Below, one piece after another: positions 32,740 through 40,950 of a stretch of 64,000 nucleotides of DNA (its first letter is position 1; each line of letters opens with the position of its first letter). Source of the DNA: Fibrobacterota bacterium (GTDB lineage: Bacteria; Fibrobacterota; Fibrobacteria; UBA11236); assembly GCA_947466585.1 (NCBI GenBank), contig CANIEU010000002.1, positions 1-64,000 on the forward strand, read 5' to 3'. Both the position numbers and the translations under genes were made by a program. Under the pieces are notes generated by a model. The model saw nothing but the letters and a program-made list of their open reading frames with translations. It ran no database searches and was not told the DNA's origin.

Positions 32740-34223
32740 CGGATGATTCGGAAATGATGGTCGATACGCTCGGCGAACCCGTCGTTATGGAAAGCCCCGA
32801 CTCGGGTGCTGTGCTCGAACTGCCCGAAGGCACGCTCGAAATCCATCGCGCCAAAAAGCTGCGGGGAACGCTTTCGTTCCCGGGCGATGCGCATCAGGCC
32901 ATGCTAGCCTGCGGTATCGCCGCGCTGTGCGATGAGCCTGCCCGCATCGGCAACCTTCCTTCCGCACCGTGGTTCGCGGAATTTCGCACGGGGCTCGAAG
33001 CGTTCGGAGCGGTGTTCGAACCCACCGACGACGGGCACATGCTCGTGTGCGGCGGAGTGTTGAGGTCTCCGGACGATGCGATCGCAGTGACCCACGAACT
33101 CGCGGGTTTCATTCTGGCCGGATTGAGTTCTGGCCGCGGATTGGGCGCGACCCTGCGTTTGGATCCCGTGCGCGTGCCCGGTGATGTGGCGGCGCTGTTG
33201 ACGGCTCTGTGGCCGCAAACTGTGCATCAACAAGTTGTGTCCGACGAAATTGTCATCGGAGAATTGAATCCCAAGGCCCGCGGAGTGCTCAAGCCGTTCG
33301 AGCGCAAGTGGGACGATTTCGGAACCAAGGTCGCGTTGCTGTTCCATCACATTGCGGCCGGCCAATCGCTTGAACTGCACGTGCGGCGTCAAGGACCCGA
33401 TCTGCTGGAAAATCTGCTGACCCATTTCGAAGTCGATTTGAAAGTGGAACGCGACGACGACAAGGATGCGGACGAATTGACCCGCCGCATCGCGCGTCAA
33501 ATGCGTGCCGCTGGCAAAGAGCCGCCCGTGACGCGCATCAAGCTGTCGGCGGGTTCGCGCCCCAAGCCGGTGTTTCTCGCGCTCGCGGGAGACGTGACGG
33601 AAGCCTCGCTGGTGGCACTGGCTGCGACCTTGATCAAGGGTTCCGACGTACTGCTCGAGGGCGTCTTGCTCAACACCGGCCGCAGTGGGTTTCTCGCGGC
33701 GTTGCGCCGAATGGGGGCCGACATCGAGGTGACGCAACGCCGCGAGCGATTCGGCGACGTGCAAGGCACGCTGCGCGTGCGTACCAGCGATTTGTTCGGC
33801 AAACGCTTCGACTCCGACACGCTGTCGGATCTGCGCGACGAGATTTTTCTGTTGCTCGCGGCCGCTACCTACGCCGAGGGCGAGACCGTATTCCGCGATT
33901 TGAGCTGGCTGCGGCGCGGGCCGGTGGATTTGCTGCGCGACTTTACGGCCGCGCTCAAGCGGGGCGGGGTGGAGACGGGAGAGATCGAAGACGGTCTCGT
34001 GATCCGCGGCCGCGGAGAATCCGACGGCGGTGCCTTCGATTCGCTGGGGCACCCGGGACTTGCGGCCGCCTGTGCGGTGATCGCGTTGAAGTCTCACGGG
34101 GCTTCTACCCTCGCGGGGGCGGCCGCGCTGGAGGACCGGCACCCGGGCCTGTTGGGCCTATTGCACCGGTTGGTCGGCATGGAGTCTCAAACAGGCGTGG
34201 TGTCGGCGGAGAAGTCGACATGA
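32736..34223 (+). CDS. EPSP-synthase-like protein lacking the usual active-site motifs
   Basis: 495 residues. The fold of 5-enolpyruvylshikimate-3-phosphate synthase is recognisable: AKKLRGTLSFPGDAHQAML stands where PGDKSISHR is normal, LALAGDVTEASLVALAATLI where PGDISSAAFF is normal, LLNTGRSGFLAALRRMGADI matches the family, and LRDEIFLLLAAATYAEGETV matches the LIDELPVLA helix. But the Lys-Ser of DKS, the NSGT loop and the catalytic Glu in RVKESDR (here LRRGPVDLL) are all changed. It is therefore probably not a normal AroA. It could be a structural or regulatory homologue or have a new substrate. The operon position ties it to aromatic metabolism. It overlaps both neighbours by 4 bases. Confidence 0.75.
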   Translation: MTDDSEMMVDTLGEPVVMESPDSGAVLELPEGTLEIHRAKKLRGTLSFPGDAHQAMLACGIAALCDEPARIGNLPSAPWFAEFRTGLEAFGAVFEPTDDGHMLVCGGVLRSPDDAIAVTHELAGFILAGLSSGRGLGATLRLDPVRVPGDVAALLTALWPQTVHQQVVSDEIVIGELNPKARGVLKPFERKWDDFGTKVALLFHHIAAGQSLELHVRRQGPDLLENLLTHFEVDLKVERDDDKDADELTRRIARQMRAAGKEPPVTRIKLSAGSRPKPVFLALAGDVTEASLVALAATLIKGSDVLLEGVLLNTGRSGFLAALRRMGADIEVTQRRERFGDVQGTLRVRTSDLFGKRFDSDTLSDLRDEIFLLLAAATYAEGETVFRDLSWLRRGPVDLLRDFTAALKRGGVETGEIEDGLVIRGRGESDGGAFDSLGHPGLAAACAVIALKSHGASTLAGAAALEDRHPGLLGLLHRLVGMESQTGVVSAEKST

Positions 34224-35170
34224 AAAAAAAAGGGAAGGCCTCCGGTCTAGATACGTTCGTCAGTATGCCCGACGCGGATATCCGCACGCTGGGAGTGTTC
34301 GCGCTCAAAGGCGACGCAGGGCCCGCGATGGAGATCGTGCGCTCGTTTGCATTGGCGCATCCCGAGGTCCGCATCTGTTTGAATGGTTACCTGCGGCCCC
34401 ACGCCGGTAAAGGCTTGCGCGCCTACAGCGACGCCTATTTGGGCTCGAAGGTGGACGCTCTTCTCTCCCTTGGCGGCGACGGCACGTTTTTGACAGCAGC
34501 CCGTTTGGGGCATGCGCACGGCATTCCCGTGCTTGGCGTCAATTTGGGGCGCACCGGCTTTTTGGCCGACGCCTCCCTGGAGAACCTCGCAACGATTCTG
34601 AACGAATTATTGCGCCGCGAATATTCGTTGCGGCATCGTATTGTGTTGCAGGTGGAGCAGCGGCGCGGCAACAAGGTGATTTTCCGCGATATTGCCCTGA
34701 ACGAGACGGCCTTTGCCGGTCTGATGGGCGGGCAGATGGCCGAGCTCGAGGTGAAAGCAAACGGCCAGGTGTTGACGGGGTACCGTGTCGACGGATTGCT
34801 GGTCTCAACACCAACGGGTTCGACGGCGTATTCGCTTTCGGCAGGAGGCCCCATCGTACATCCTTCCGCAAATTCTCTGCTCCTCACGCCCATGAATCCT
34901 GCGTCGCTCTCTGTGCGTCCGGTCGTCCTTCCCGATTCGATGGAGCTCGAAGTCCTCAATGTGACTTCCGGCGGACATTCGCTGAATATTTTTGCCGACG
35001 GCCGCACGCGCGGAGCCTTCCGCGCCGGCGACGTGGTGCGCCTTTCGAAGCATCCCGCACGGCTGCATATCATCCGTCCGCGCGGCACTTCGTACTTCGA
35101 TTCCTTGCGCAACAAGCTGGGTTGGACCGGAGATCGCGACAAGCGTTCCGTTGTCGTGCGCCCCGGTTAA
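34220..35170 (+). CDS. nadK: NAD kinase
   Basis: 316 residues. Phosphorylates NAD to NADP. GGDGTFLTAAR (about 86) is the catalytic motif with its Asp, NETAFAG and DGLLVSTPTGSTAYSLSAGGPI form the nucleotide site, and GHSLNIFADGR is the C-terminal beta-sandwich. The N-terminus MKKKGKASGLD is basic. Last gene of the trpB-to-nadK operon; a GC hairpin with a T-run (35179-35200) begins 9 bases after the stop. NADP supply fits the reductive aromatic pathway but may be coincidental. Confidence 0.95.
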   Translation: MKKKGKASGLDTFVSMPDADIRTLGVFALKGDAGPAMEIVRSFALAHPEVRICLNGYLRPHAGKGLRAYSDAYLGSKVDALLSLGGDGTFLTAARLGHAHGIPVLGVNLGRTGFLADASLENLATILNELLRREYSLRHRIVLQVEQRRGNKVIFRDIALNETAFAGLMGGQMAELEVKANGQVLTGYRVDGLLVSTPTGSTAYSLSAGGPIVHPSANSLLLTPMNPASLSVRPVVLPDSMELEVLNVTSGGHSLNIFADGRTRGAFRAGDVVRLSKHPARLHIIRPRGTSYFDSLRNKLGWTGDRDKRSVVVRPG

Positions 35171-35518
35171 ATGCAAGCAGCCGGCGTCAGGCGGCTTTTT
35201 ATTGCGACGTGGTACGCCGGAATTGCCGATACGGCGGTGATCGTGATCGTGACGCATGTAATGGCCAAGGAAGGGGTCAACGAAGGCAACAGCTTCGCCT
35301 TCCGGGTGACGGGCAAGGCAATGGCCTACAACTTGCGGTTGCCCGTGTTGGACGAACAGACGCGCGCGGTGACGGTTTCCATCAACGATCTTTACAGCCG
35401 TAAGGTTTGGGAAAAGCGTGTTGACCTGGCCACCGGGCTTGCGGAAATGCGGGTTCTGAATAGTTGGCAAAGAGCCCCTCGCTCTCGCATGGGGCTCTTT
35501 CTTTTCGATCCGTTCTGA
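35171..35518 (+). pseudogene. Possible remnant of a secreted-protein C-terminus
   Basis: An open frame of 115 codons. Its middle (NLRLPVLDEQTRAVTVSIND followed by LYSRKVWEKRVDL) resembles the C-terminal beta-modules of secreted proteins seen at 5998 and 2094, but no signal peptide is present. The start abuts the nadK stop and overlaps a terminator-like hairpin (35179-35200), and the end runs through a strong terminator (35469-35505). A real gene is unlikely to be bracketed this way, so I read it as a decayed 3' fragment. A functional small protein cannot be excluded. Confidence 0.35.
35469..35505 (+). terminator. Strong intrinsic terminator
   Basis: AAAGAGCCCC (35469-35478) and GGGGCTCTTT (35491-35500) form a perfect 10-bp stem, followed by CTTTTC. 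Located inside the 3' end of the doubtful ORF 35171-35518; it may be the true end of the nadK operon transcript. Confidence 0.85.
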
Positions 35519-35727
35519 ATCGCTCTTTCCTGGAAACCGCTCGTTTTGATTTATTTGCTAGGGACCCCAATACCCGAAATTTTCCAAAATTGCCAAATTT
35601 GCTATCTGTGCCAAATCGACAAAAATGCTACTGGCGCTGAATTCAAACACTTATGCAAACAGGTGTTATATTCGCTGTTATCACCCGTAGAGACCTGCGG
35701 TTGAAAACGATTACACCGGGAGAACCC

Positions 35728-36837
35728 ATGCGTTTTCAGGTTCGTGCCTTGAATGCTTTCGCCGTTATCACCTCTTCTGTGTTGCTCGTTGGCCTTTTGG
35801 GCTGTTTCCAGCCCGAATCGAATCTTGCTGGCATGGATACTTGGTCCGGTGGAACCCAGATGGGCGCTCAGCCCCTGCCGGGCGCAGCCTCTCTCGCGGA
35901 AGCGATTCAAGTCCAAAACCAGCATGCCCCCGAACTGATGTCGGTACAGGGCGTGGTGGGAACTGGTTCTTCACTTGACGCGGACAACGCTCCCGTCGTT
36001 GTCGTGTTCACCGAAAAAGCCGGCGTTGCCGGTATTCCTTCCTCCCTTGATGGCGTTCCGGTTGCAGTTGAAGTCGTGGGTAAGATCACGGCTCTCGGCG
36101 CATCCGCAAGCAAGGTTCCCACCACTACCGAGCCCGTCGCCGCCTGCGCCACCGGCCTGCGCACGAGCCGCTTCGCACGTCCCGTGCCCATCGGCGTTTC
36201 CACTGGTCACTTCGCCATCACCGCGGGCACGATTGGCGTGCGCGTGAAGGATCTCTCCGGCAAACTTTTCCTGCTCAGCAACAATCACGTGTTCGCCAAT
36301 ACCAATAACGCCAAGGTCGGCGACAATATTTTGCAGCCGGGCCCGATCGACGGCGGTGTGAATCCTTCCGATGCCATTGGAACGCTCAACACCTTCGTCC
36401 CCATCACCTTCTGTGCGGGCTCCACTTGCACCGCCAATAAAATGGACGCCGCGCTGGTTTCGACCACCGCCGCGCTCTCCGACCGCGCGACCCCGTGCGA
36501 CGGATACGGAACCCCTTCCGCAACGGTTTCAGCCGCCACCACCAATCTCAAGGTCAAGAAATACGGTCGCACTACGGGGCTCACCAGCGGTGTCATCGCC
36601 GCCGTAAACGTCACCATCGATGTGGGCTATACCTCCACCCAGGTCGCGCGATTCACCGGTCAGGTGTACATCGCGACTCCGGGGTTCATTGGTCCGGGCG
36701 ACTCCGGTTCGCTCATCGTCACCGAATCGGGTAACAAGCCCGTGGCGCTCGTTTTCGCGGGCACTACCAACGCGGCCTTCGCCTCGCCGATCAACGACGT
36801 GCTGAAGAAGTTCAACGTTACCGTCGACGGCATCTAA
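35728..36837 (+). CDS. Trypsin-like (S1 fold) serine protease lipoprotein with N-terminal pro-domain
   Basis: 369 residues from ATG 35728 with GGGAGA upstream. Lipobox LLGC at 23-26, so the mature protein is lipid-anchored. Residues about 58-125 form a small domain (VQGVVGTGSSLD, then PVVVVFTEK, IPSSLDGVPVAVEVVG). The protease domain follows: His187 in SNNHVFA, Asp240 in NKMDAALV and Ser326 in GPGDSGSLI, a complete catalytic triad. Cys pairs (229/234) could form a disulfide. The preceding 209-base gap is AT-rich with a possible -10 (TATATT). The next gene encodes a stand-alone copy of the small N-terminal domain. Confidence 0.82.
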   Translation: MRFQVRALNAFAVITSSVLLVGLLGCFQPESNLAGMDTWSGGTQMGAQPLPGAASLAEAIQVQNQHAPELMSVQGVVGTGSSLDADNAPVVVVFTEKAGVAGIPSSLDGVPVAVEVVGKITALGASASKVPTTTEPVAACATGLRTSRFARPVPIGVSTGHFAITAGTIGVRVKDLSGKLFLLSNNHVFANTNNAKVGDNILQPGPIDGGVNPSDAIGTLNTFVPITFCAGSTCTANKMDAALVSTTAALSDRATPCDGYGTPSATVSAATTNLKVKKYGRTTGLTSGVIAAVNVTIDVGYTSTQVARFTGQVYIATPGFIGPGDSGSLIVTESGNKPVALVFAGTTNAAFASPINDVLKKFNVTVDGI

Positions 36838-36858
36838 ACCGTTTCCAAGGCGGCGCTT

Positions 36859-37275
36859 ATTCGGGTCCCCCGGTTTTCCAAACCTCCCGCAGCCTTCCTC
36901 GCCTGCGCACTCGCACTTCCGCTGATCGCGGGAGTGACGGGATGCCACCGCGGGGATCAAGGCGGGTCAGGTCGGGAACCCGGGAAACTCCCTTCCGTTC
37001 GGGAATCTTCGCAAACGCCCCCAACCGTTGCTCCGCAAGACTCCGCCATGCCTCCCTCCCCGCGTCCCATCGAACAAGTTCAAGCCGCTCACGAGGCCGC
37101 TTGGCTCGCCTTGCCGCAGGTGATCGGCACCGGAATTGCCGAGTGCGATGGACACCCCTGCCTCAATGTCTTCGTCTCCGCACCTGATGCGGCCCACGGG
37201 CGCATCCCCGATTCCTTGGACGGCTATGCCGTCCGGATCGTGGTGGTAGGGGATGTCAGGGCGCTGGATCCGTAG
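36859..37275 (+). CDS. Lipoprotein resembling the pro-domain of the adjacent protease
   Basis: About 138 residues. The frame contains a clear lipoprotein signal (AAFLACALALPLIAG then VTGC), a Pro/Ser-rich linker and a 65-residue domain. VQAAHEAAWLALPQVIGTGI, IPDSLDGYAV and RIVVVGDVRAL match the region about 62-123 of the preceding protease. No ATG, GTG or TTG precedes the signal region; ATT at 36859, 8 bases after AAGG, is the best start, and GTG 36934 would delete most of the signal. As a detached pro-domain it could inhibit or help fold the protease, by analogy with other pro-domain inhibitors. A heptamer repeat starts at its stop codon. Confidence 0.6.
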   Translation: MRVPRFSKPPAAFLACALALPLIAGVTGCHRGDQGGSGREPGKLPSVRESSQTPPTVAPQDSAMPPSPRPIEQVQAAHEAAWLALPQVIGTGIAECDGHPCLNVFVSAPDAAHGRIPDSLDGYAVRIVVVGDVRALDP

Positions 37276-37449
37276 GTAGACGGTAGACGGTAATCCAAAA
37301 TCTGCAGAGGGTACCGGACGGTCTGGAAAACCGGACACTCCTCGACCTTCGGCCCCATCAAATTCCAGAAATCCAAAATATTGCCGATTTTTGCGTTTTT
37401 TAAGCCATTTCTGGCTATTCTGGGTTTCTACCGTCTACCATCTACCTAC
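37272..37449. repeat. Heptamer inverted repeat (GGTAGAC units) upstream of recN
   Basis: GTAGGTAGACGGTAGACGGTA (37272-37292; written here because its units overlap) contains the stop TAG of the preceding gene. Its reverse complement, with one mismatch, is at 37429-37449. The loop is 136 bases, the longest among these loci. The right arm ends 12 bases before a LexA-like site and 43 bases before recN. Confidence 0.88.
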
Positions 37450-37460
37450 TATCCGTGCCC

Positions 37461-37474
37461 TGCACGCTTGTTCA
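37461..37474 (-). promoter_or_regulatory. Candidate LexA (SOS) box before recN
   Basis: Read on the minus strand the site is TGAACAAGCGTGCA. From memory, the Fibrobacter succinogenes LexA box is TGCNCN4GTGCA; this site differs at one fixed position. It ends 17 bases before the recN start, where a repressor would block transcription or the ribosome site. recN is a classic SOS gene. No lexA is in the window, so support is positional. Confidence 0.35.
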
Positions 37475-37491
37475 CTATTTATCTTTTTCCC

Positions 37492-39216
37492 ATGCTGCGC
37501 TCCCTCTCCATCCGCAATCTCGCGATCCTTCCCGAAGCCGAAATCGCTTTTGAACCCGGATTCACGGTGCTCACGGGCGAAACCGGTGCGGGCAAGTCGA
37601 TTTTGCTCAATGCCCTCAAGCTTGTGCTCGGCGCCAAAAGCAAAACCGATTTGATCCGCCAGGGCGCCGACAAACTGCGCGTGGAAGCGGCCTTCGATCT
37701 GCCGCCGTCGCCCGCACTCAAGGCGTTGCTGCAATCGCTCGAACTCGATGCCGACGACGAACTCGTGATTGAGCGCGAGCTCACGCCTGCGGGCAAGAAT
37801 CGCGCGCGCGTGAACGGAAGTCTGGTCACGCTCGCCGACCTCGATGCCATCGGCCGCCACCTCGTCGATTTGCACGGCCAACACGAGCAGCAGGGCTTGC
37901 TCGATGCGGGCACGCACGGTGCCTATCTCGATGGCTACGCAGGCATCACCGCCGAAGGCGAAGCCTATGCCGTTGCGTATCGCGCCTATCGCAGCGCCGA
38001 GCAGGCGATGACGCGCGCGGAGGAAGATGCGGCGCGTTTGCGCGAACAAATCGACTTCCTGCAATTCCAATTCAAGGAACTCGACAAGGCCGGCTTGAAA
38101 ATCGGCGAAGAAGAAAAACTCGAGACCGATTTGAAATTGCTTTCCGGGGTTGAAAAAATTGCGGGCGGTCGAGATGCGTGTGTCGATGCCCTGGACGGTA
38201 CGATGGGTGTCTTTCCGGCGCTGGCGCGACTGCATAAAGATTTACACGGGCTGTCGCGCCATTTCGAGGCCACGCGCGAGTCCGGAACTTTCGCGGCGCA
38301 AGAAGAAAACCTGGCCAACGCGAAAGAGTTGTTGGAAGAAGTAAGCGGCGCCCTGCGCGGCCTCAACGTGCCCGCCGAAGCGGATCCGGAGCGCATCGAC
38401 GCGCTCAACGCCCGACTGGCATTGTTCCAGCGCCTCAAGTCGAAATACAAAACCGACATGGTCGGGCTGATCGCGCTCCGGGACCGGCGTCGCGCCGAGA
38501 TCACCACCGTGGAAAACGCGGGTGTGGAAACCGATTCTCTGAAGGATGCGCGCGACGCGGCGCTGAAGGATGCGCGCGCGCGGGCGGCGGCCCTCTCCGC
38601 AAAACGCAAGGCCGCCGCCGCCAAGTTCGACGGCGAGGTCAACAACCGCTTGGCGCGTCTTGGTATGGACGGCAGCTCGTTCACAACACGCCTCGAATCC
38701 GCTGCGGCTTCCGGAACAGCGGAATCCTCCGGCGCCGTCGAACGTTCGCTCGCCGGAGTTCTCACGGCATCAGGTCTCGACCGTGTCGAATTCTTTTTGG
38801 CCGCCAATCCCGGCGAGCCCGCGCGCGCGCTCAAACAATCCGCCTCGGGTGGTGAAATCTCGCGTGTGATGCTCGCCATCAAGGGCGCGCTTGCACACAG
38901 TGATCCGCGTCCGCTGCTCGTGTTCGACGAGCTAGATACCGGTATCGGTGGGCAAACGGCGCTGCGGGTGGGGGAGGCCCTCACCGAGCTCTCGAAGCAT
39001 CATCAACTGCTCGTCATCACCCACCTTCATCAAGTGGCAGCGCAGGCGGTGCATCAGCACAAGGTGGAGAAGCGTCTCGAAGGCGGACGCACCGTGACAG
39101 GTGTGACCCCGCTGTCCGAAAAAGAACGCGCCGCCGAGCTGGCCCGCATGATGGGCGGCGAAGACTCGGGCACGGCGCTGAAACACGCCAAGGAGCTGTT
39201 GCGGAAGACCGCGTAG
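37492..39216 (+). CDS. recN: DNA repair protein RecN
   Basis: 574 residues from ATG 37492 (MLRSLSIRNLAILPEAEI). An SMC-like ATPase that acts early in double-strand-break repair. Walker A GETGAGKS (about 31), LHGQHEQQGLLD, two coiled-coil arms (about 155-350), the ABC signature SASGGEISRVMLAIKGAL and Walker B LLVFDELDTGIGG are complete. The HLHQVA switch region is present. The preceding spacer carries a candidate LexA box. The gene stands alone, followed 54 bases later by a peroxiredoxin. Confidence 0.96.
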   Translation: MLRSLSIRNLAILPEAEIAFEPGFTVLTGETGAGKSILLNALKLVLGAKSKTDLIRQGADKLRVEAAFDLPPSPALKALLQSLELDADDELVIERELTPAGKNRARVNGSLVTLADLDAIGRHLVDLHGQHEQQGLLDAGTHGAYLDGYAGITAEGEAYAVAYRAYRSAEQAMTRAEEDAARLREQIDFLQFQFKELDKAGLKIGEEEKLETDLKLLSGVEKIAGGRDACVDALDGTMGVFPALARLHKDLHGLSRHFEATRESGTFAAQEENLANAKELLEEVSGALRGLNVPAEADPERIDALNARLALFQRLKSKYKTDMVGLIALRDRRRAEITTVENAGVETDSLKDARDAALKDARARAAALSAKRKAAAAKFDGEVNNRLARLGMDGSSFTTRLESAAASGTAESSGAVERSLAGVLTASGLDRVEFFLAANPGEPARALKQSASGGEISRVMLAIKGALAHSDPRPLLVFDELDTGIGGQTALRVGEALTELSKHHQLLVITHLHQVAAQAVHQHKVEKRLEGGRTVTGVTPLSEKERAAELARMMGGEDSGTALKHAKELLRKTA

Positions 39217-39269
39217 CTCCGGCTTTTGTATTCTGTTTGAGGTCGTCCCCTCATTCGCCGGAGCCTCTT

Positions 39270-39806
39270 ATGTCGTTTTTTCGCACCATCGCCCGTGGTT
39301 CCCTCGCCGCTTTCATAATCCTCTTCGGGGCCCGCAATGTCGTTGCGATGCCCAAGGCCGGGCAATCCGCGCCCGATTTTAACTTGCCCAGCCAAGAAGG
39401 AGCGCCTGTATCGCTCAAAGATTATCGCGGGCATTGGGTGGTGTTGTATTTCTACCCCAAGGATTTCACATCGGGATGCACGCTCGAGGGCCGTAACTTT
39501 CAGCGCGATTCGGCGCAGTACGTAACCCGTGATGCGGTGGTACTGGGCGTGAGCGTGGATAATTCAAAATCGCACGCCGACTTCTGCGCCAAGGAAGGCT
39601 TGTCGTTCAAGCTATTGGCCGATACGGACGCGAAGGTGTCGAAGGCCTACGGCTCGTTGATGAAAATCCCGGGCATGAAGCTGTCGGCGCGCAACACCTT
39701 CCTGATCGATCCCAAGGGCAAGATCGCGAAGGTGTACCCGAAGGTCGATGTGTCGGGGCACAGCGCCGCGGTGTTGGCCGATTTAGACGCTCTCCGAAAG
39801 CGCTGA
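39270..39806 (+). CDS. Exported peroxiredoxin (AhpC/TSA, Bcp-like)
   Basis: 178 residues. A hydrophobic N-terminus (about 7-26, ending VVAMPKAG) looks like a signal peptide, so the enzyme is probably periplasmic. The peroxidatic Cys lies in FYPKDFTSGCTLEG, equivalent to Cys45 of E. coli Bcp. The second Cys five residues on, present in the cytoplasmic Bcp at 60725, is replaced by Arg, so recycling must use another thiol. The C-terminal FLIDPKGKIAKVYPKV is standard. It reduces peroxides. Confidence 0.85.
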   Translation: MSFFRTIARGSLAAFIILFGARNVVAMPKAGQSAPDFNLPSQEGAPVSLKDYRGHWVVLYFYPKDFTSGCTLEGRNFQRDSAQYVTRDAVVLGVSVDNSKSHADFCAKEGLSFKLLADTDAKVSKAYGSLMKIPGMKLSARNTFLIDPKGKIAKVYPKVDVSGHSAAVLADLDALRKR

Positions 39807-39864
39807 AACCTCCCGGTCATAGGTTTCGATGCAGCCTGCAACACGCCGCGCCTAGTTTGGGCGC

Positions 39865-40950
39865 ATGATCTTTCCCGGCCGGCAACTCAATATCAAACTT
39901 CTCGATCGCTGCAACGCCGCCTGTTCCTTCTGCGGCTACAACCGCGACCGCCTGCCGCAAAGCGTGGCCGCGGGTTATACGCTGCAACAGGTCGACGCGC
40001 AGGCGCTCATCGCCCGTTTCCCCGATCTCAAGGCCAAGGGCATCGGCGTGTTGCATCTCACCGGCGGCGAGCCCACCTTGCATCCCCAGTTCGTGCCCTT
40101 CGTGCGCGCGGCTAAAGCAGCGGGGTTCTCCGTGCGTACGGGCACCAACGGATCCATGCTCGACGAGCAACGCGTGGTTCAGTTGGCCGAAGCGGGTATC
40201 GACTACCTGTGGTATTCGCTCGACACCTTTCCCTTCGAAGACCATTTGCGTCATCGCGGCTTCCAGCATTTACGCGCGCGCATGGAGGCGGGGATCTCCC
40301 TGCTTCACCGAAACAAGGTGAACGTATTCGCCCAAACGGTACTCAGCCGCGTGCTGCCCTGGAAAGACGGCCAGCCCGATCTCCAAGGGCATATGGCCTA
40401 TTATCGGGGCATGGGTTTCAAACGCTTCGTGTTCTCCTACCCGATGCATCAGGAACCCGCGGAAGGCGAGTCGAGGCACCTCGCGCGTGAGGGCGGTGAC
40501 GCGGTGAATTTTCCGCGCGACGAACTGTCGGGCATGATCCGGCACCTGCTGCGCGTGAAAGCCGGCCCGGACGGTCGTGATATCGTGAATCCGCGCGTCT
40601 CACTGCGCGCCCAGCTCCGCGAACTGAAAGGCGAGGCCTCGGGTGTGGAATGCCGCGCCGGGCGCGATCTCTTCTTTTTGGGCGAGGACGAGGCCACCTT
40701 GCGGCCGTGTTACCATTTGGCCGATACGATTGTCGACCGCATCGACGGCACGCCCCTGAAACCCGACCAGCGCTTCCGGAATTGCACGGCGTGCCGCGAT
40801 CAATGTTTCCGAGATCCGAGCCTGGTCTACGAAGCCGCGCGGTCGCCGCTGCGACTCGCCCGCAACCTGTTCGCGCATGCCGAAACTTTCGGCGATCTGG
40901 CCGCCGACGCGCGCGATGTGATCCATCATCGAGGTTATACGCGTGTCTAG
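39865..40950 (+). CDS. Radical SAM protein with C-terminal cysteine cluster
   Basis: 361 residues. CNAACSFC (about 16-23) is the CxxxCxxC motif that binds the SAM-cleaving 4Fe-4S cluster; TGGEPTLHP (about 66) is the GGE motif. The C-terminal part has further cysteines (VECRAG, LRPCYHL, CTACRDQC), a SPASM/twitch-like arrangement for an auxiliary cluster. The fold suits peptide or sugar-nucleotide modification, but the substrate is not evident. The last 8 bases overlap a glycosyltransferase gene, so the two probably serve one pathway making a modified glycan or peptide. Confidence 0.82.
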   Translation: MIFPGRQLNIKLLDRCNAACSFCGYNRDRLPQSVAAGYTLQQVDAQALIARFPDLKAKGIGVLHLTGGEPTLHPQFVPFVRAAKAAGFSVRTGTNGSMLDEQRVVQLAEAGIDYLWYSLDTFPFEDHLRHRGFQHLRARMEAGISLLHRNKVNVFAQTVLSRVLPWKDGQPDLQGHMAYYRGMGFKRFVFSYPMHQEPAEGESRHLAREGGDAVNFPRDELSGMIRHLLRVKAGPDGRDIVNPRVSLRAQLRELKGEASGVECRAGRDLFFLGEDEATLRPCYHLADTIVDRIDGTPLKPDQRFRNCTACRDQCFRDPSLVYEAARSPLRLARNLFAHAETFGDLAADARDVIHHRGYTRV

